This document shows positions 5,903 through 7,241 of a stretch of 7,241 bases of DNA, piece after piece. Made by a program: the position numbers and the translations under genes. The stretch spans positions 1 to 7,241 of the forward strand of contig JAFABB010000035.1 of NCBI GenBank assembly GCA_023426245.1. Direction: 5' to 3'. Below the pieces are notes generated by a model, which searched no databases, was not told the origin of the DNA, and worked only from the letters and a program-made list of their open reading frames with translations. Source of the DNA: Bacillota bacterium. Lineage in GTDB: Bacteria > Bacillota > UBA4882 > UBA8346. Each line of letters starts with the position of its first letter. The first letter of the stretch is position 1.

Positions 5903-6799
5903 CTATAAGATTTGATCAATGGTCGATTTCGCAGTACGCTCCGAATAATATTTGCCCTTTTCACCAAGCCTTGCGTAAACTCCGGTGAAAAGAAAATCAA
6001 TCATGTGAAGCTGTGCAATTTTTCCTTTCAATGATGAGCTGACTCCGCGCTCACTTCCTCCATTGATAAGAATGATATCCGATACTTCCGTAATGGGAGA
6101 CCCGGGAACCGATGTGATGCTGATGACAGTAGCCTTGGAATCACGGGCTAGCTCAATTGAATGAACGATATCCCGCAGTGCGCCCGTCAATGATATTCCA
6201 ACAACAACATCTTCAGGCCCCAGGGTCGTCGCGGACATTGCCTGCAGATGGGCATCGGTATAAGCGATGGCGGTAATTCCGATTCTCATAAATTTCAACT
6301 GCGCCTCGAGAGCGGTAATCCCGCTTCCGCCCACCCCATAAAATTCGACCCGGCGCGCTTTTAAAATGGCTTCAATCGCCCGGTTTAGTTCATTTAAGTC
6401 TAAAAGTTGTAAAGTATCCTTGATTCCAAGAATCGTTTTTTCAGAAAGCTGGCGTACCAGATAGGATAAGTCCTGGTGGCTCGGATCTTCACTTTCGGGA
6501 TACTCCTCTGCCGGCGTCGTATCCCGCGCCAAAATATACTTCATTTCCTGAAAGCCGGAAAATCCCACACTCCTGCAAAACCGAATCACGGTTGACTCTC
6601 CAACATGACACTGGTGTGCGACGTAATTGACAGACTGATATAAAAATCCGGAGGTATTGGCCAGAATATAGTCTGCAACTTTACGTTCCGACTGCGACAG
6701 GGATGTATAACTACTGCGAATCATGGCCAATCCCCGGCCTGACTCCTGTAGCAAATTTGCATTTTCCATGGCATCAGCCCCTTTTTCTGCGTTATCCAT
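5903..6799 (-). CDS. RpiR/MurR-family transcriptional regulator (HTH + SIS domain)
   Basis: The protein is up to 298 residues. The N-terminal RpiR helix-turn-helix covers about 25-100, with SLSQSERKVADYIL at 34-47 and the recognition region GESTVIRFCRSVGFSGFQE at 67-85. A C-terminal SIS domain (about 135-265) carries EFYGVGGSG (152-160) and SLTGALRD (203-210), the places where phosphosugar ligands bind in this family. It heads the cassette and is probably its local regulator, sensing an intermediate. The start is uncertain. The ATG at 6799 has AAGGAGG 25 nt away, too far for normal use, whereas the ATG at 6769 (MENANLLQ) has AAAGGGG 8 nt before it and gives 288 residues with the whole HTH. 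No frame damage is seen. Confidence 0.92.
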   Translation of the reverse strand: MDNAEKGADAMENANLLQESGRGLAMIRSSYTSLSQSERKVADYILANTSGFLYQSVNYVAHQCHVGESTVIRFCRSVGFSGFQEMKYILARDTTPAEEYPESEDPSHQDLSYLVRQLSEKTILGIKDTLQLLDLNELNRAIEAILKARRVEFYGVGGSGITALEAQLKFMRIGITAIAYTDAHLQAMSATTLGPEDVVVGISLTGALRDIVHSIELARDSKATVISITSVPGSPITEVSDIILINGGSERGVSSSLKGKIAQLHMIDFLFTGVYARLGEKGKYYSERTAKSTIDQIL

Positions 6800-6824
6800 A
6801 TAATTCTACAAGTTATGGAATAAT

Positions 6825-6831
6825 CCTCCTT
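6825..6831 (-). promoter_or_regulatory. Strong Shine-Dalgarno far from the regulator start
   Basis: AAGGAGG on the minus strand is 25 nt before the ATG at 6799 and has no better start at 5-10 nt. The nearest candidate, TTG, is followed by TAG. The spacer begins CCATA and ends TATGG over the ATG (6819-6797), so a small hairpin could bring the site closer or hide the start. This could mean translational control or simply that a different start is used. Confidence 0.35.
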
Positions 6832-6847
6832 CGTTTTTTTATTTTTC

Positions 6848-6860
6848 GGAGTAGTACTCC
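6848..6860. promoter_or_regulatory. 13-bp perfect palindrome upstream of the regulator, candidate operator
   Basis: GGAGTAGTACTCC is a perfect inverted repeat (six-base arms, one central base) 49 bp upstream of the longer regulator start. On the minus strand an AT-rich stretch with TACTAT (6867-6862) lies immediately upstream and could be a -10 element, though no convincing -35 is seen. The palindrome would then overlap the transcription start, the usual place for a repressor site. Binding by the RpiR protein is inference. Confidence 0.4.
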
Positions 6861-6906
6861 ATAGTATTTATTACCATTTTTTAAATTTAGGAGATCACGT
6901 GGGGAG

Positions 6907-6973
6907 GAGGGCATTTAAAAATGAAAGGCAATGGGGATTGATTGGTAATAAAGATTGATGCGAGGGGATAGCG
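6907..6973 (+). repeat. Right copy of the 67-bp dispersed direct repeat
   Basis: This is the partner of 165-231, same orientation, 60 of 67 bases identical with no gaps. It begins about 108 bp upstream of the longer regulator start. A 68-codon open frame on the minus strand (7101-6895) runs through it, but its proline-, histidine- and serine-rich reading looks like a translated repeat rather than a gene. Confidence 0.75.
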
Positions 6974-7241
6974 GTTTTAACGGGGAAGGGATGGATGAAG
7001 CGGTCAGGGGTTTCTGACTCGTGGATTAAGGGCGGAGGTATAAACAGGAAGTTAAATGAATGTCGATTTTGAGGGTCCACGGATTTCACCGGCTGAGTCA
7101 CTTTTTTGAGCGGTCAAAAAGATGTCATATGTTTTGTCAAGAGACAAAGGGAAATACACCAACCAATTACCATAAAATGGAAGCAACTGCCAATTAGCCA
7201 TATCAAAACCTTTTTCATGCTAAAAATGATCGGGTCATTCC
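6974..7241. other. Intergenic stretch right of the repeat, no confident gene
   Basis: The bases contain GGTCCACGGATTTCACCGG (7074-7092). Its reverse complement GTGAAATCCGTGG is a phrase I recall from dispersed non-coding repeats in various bacterial genomes, so the repeat-derived zone may extend to about 7100. TTTTTGA and TCAAAAA (7103-7109 and 7114-7120) form a 7-bp inverted repeat with a GCGG loop, A/T-rich and flanked by little else. The only possible coding signal is the small minus-strand frame at 7218-7114. Confidence 0.4.
7114..7218 (-). CDS. Small hydrophobic reading frame, 34 residues, doubtful
   Basis: The frame reads MKKVLIWLIGSCFHFMVIGW and ends at TGA (7116-7114). The Met-Lys-Lys start and a single hydrophobic stretch look like a signal peptide or one membrane segment, with three cysteines. 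There is no clear ribosome site before the ATG; the preceding bases are CATTTTTAGC. It could be a small membrane peptide, the remnant of an exported-protein gene cut off by the neighbouring repeat, or chance. I recognise no family. Confidence 0.15.
   Translation of the reverse strand: MKKVLIWLIGSCFHFMVIGWCISLCLLTKHMTSF

Noticed and set aside
5818..6000. 60-codon minus-strand frame across the end of the regulator and the start of the enolase-like gene
   Set aside because: It overlaps the real regulator end in another frame and the start of the enolase-like gene, and its arginine/lysine/proline-rich reading has no known motif.
6895..7101. 68-codon minus-strand frame beginning MTQPVKSVDPQNRHSF
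   Set aside because: It runs across the 67-bp repeat copy and the ATCCGTGG-type repeat phrase, has proline/histidine/serine-rich composition, and has no clear ribosome site. Best read as a translated repeat.
7103..7120. TTTTTGA/TCAAAAA inverted repeat as a terminator
   Set aside because: The stem is almost all A/T with only one G-C pair, too weak for an intrinsic terminator, and no convincing gene ends there.
1..7241. CRISPR array, toxin-antitoxin pair, defence genes, prophage genes, tRNA or rRNA
   Set aside because: No regularly spaced repeats, no tRNA- or rRNA-like sequence and no proteins of those families appear on either strand.

Overview
The window looks like a chromosomal segment of a moderate-GC Bacillota (Firmicutes), probably Clostridia- or Limnochordia-like. 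This is an inference from strong AAGGAGG-type ribosome binding sites, Firmicutes-style protein sequences and roughly mid-40s GC judged by eye. No rRNA, tRNA or species marker is present, so the organism is not fixed.

Layout. All six well-supported genes lie on the minus strand and read right to left as one catabolic cassette. (1) An RpiR/MurR-type sugar-responsive regulator (6799 or 6769 down to 5903). (2) An enolase-superfamily enzyme of the mandelate-racemase subgroup with every catalytic residue in place (5837-4749). (3) A secreted family 1-type solute-binding protein (4629-3493). (4, 5) Two ABC permeases of the PotB/PotC and FbpB type (3322-2459 and 2455-1619). (6) A PotA/FbpC-like ATPase with a C-terminal TOBE domain (1592-519). 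The likely logic is that the binding protein captures a small, probably carboxylated, substrate such as a sugar acid, the permease pair and ATPase import it, the enolase-superfamily enzyme dehydrates or epimerises it, and the RpiR protein senses a sugar-phosphate-like ligand and controls the set. No kinase, aldolase or dehydrogenase for later steps is present. The left end of the cassette may have lost a further gene.

Gaps in the cassette carry signals. There is a perfect 12-bp stem hairpin with a U tract between binding protein and permease, probably reducing expression of the membrane genes. An 8-bp inverted repeat abutting a near-perfect but orphan Shine-Dalgarno lies between the enolase-like gene and the binding-protein gene. 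A 13-bp perfect palindrome lies upstream of the regulator.

Flanks are genome debris. Bases 1-127 are the 3' end of an IS3-family transposase gene and its right terminal repeat. Bases 299-416 are a MITE-like inverted-repeat element that could also end the operon transcript. A 67-bp repeat occurs in direct orientation on both sides of the cassette (165-231 and 6907-6973, 60 of 67 identical by hand count). Bases 6800-7241 hold the regulator's upstream region, the right repeat copy, and only one weak small reading frame. I see no CRISPR array, toxin-antitoxin pair, defence system or phage gene.
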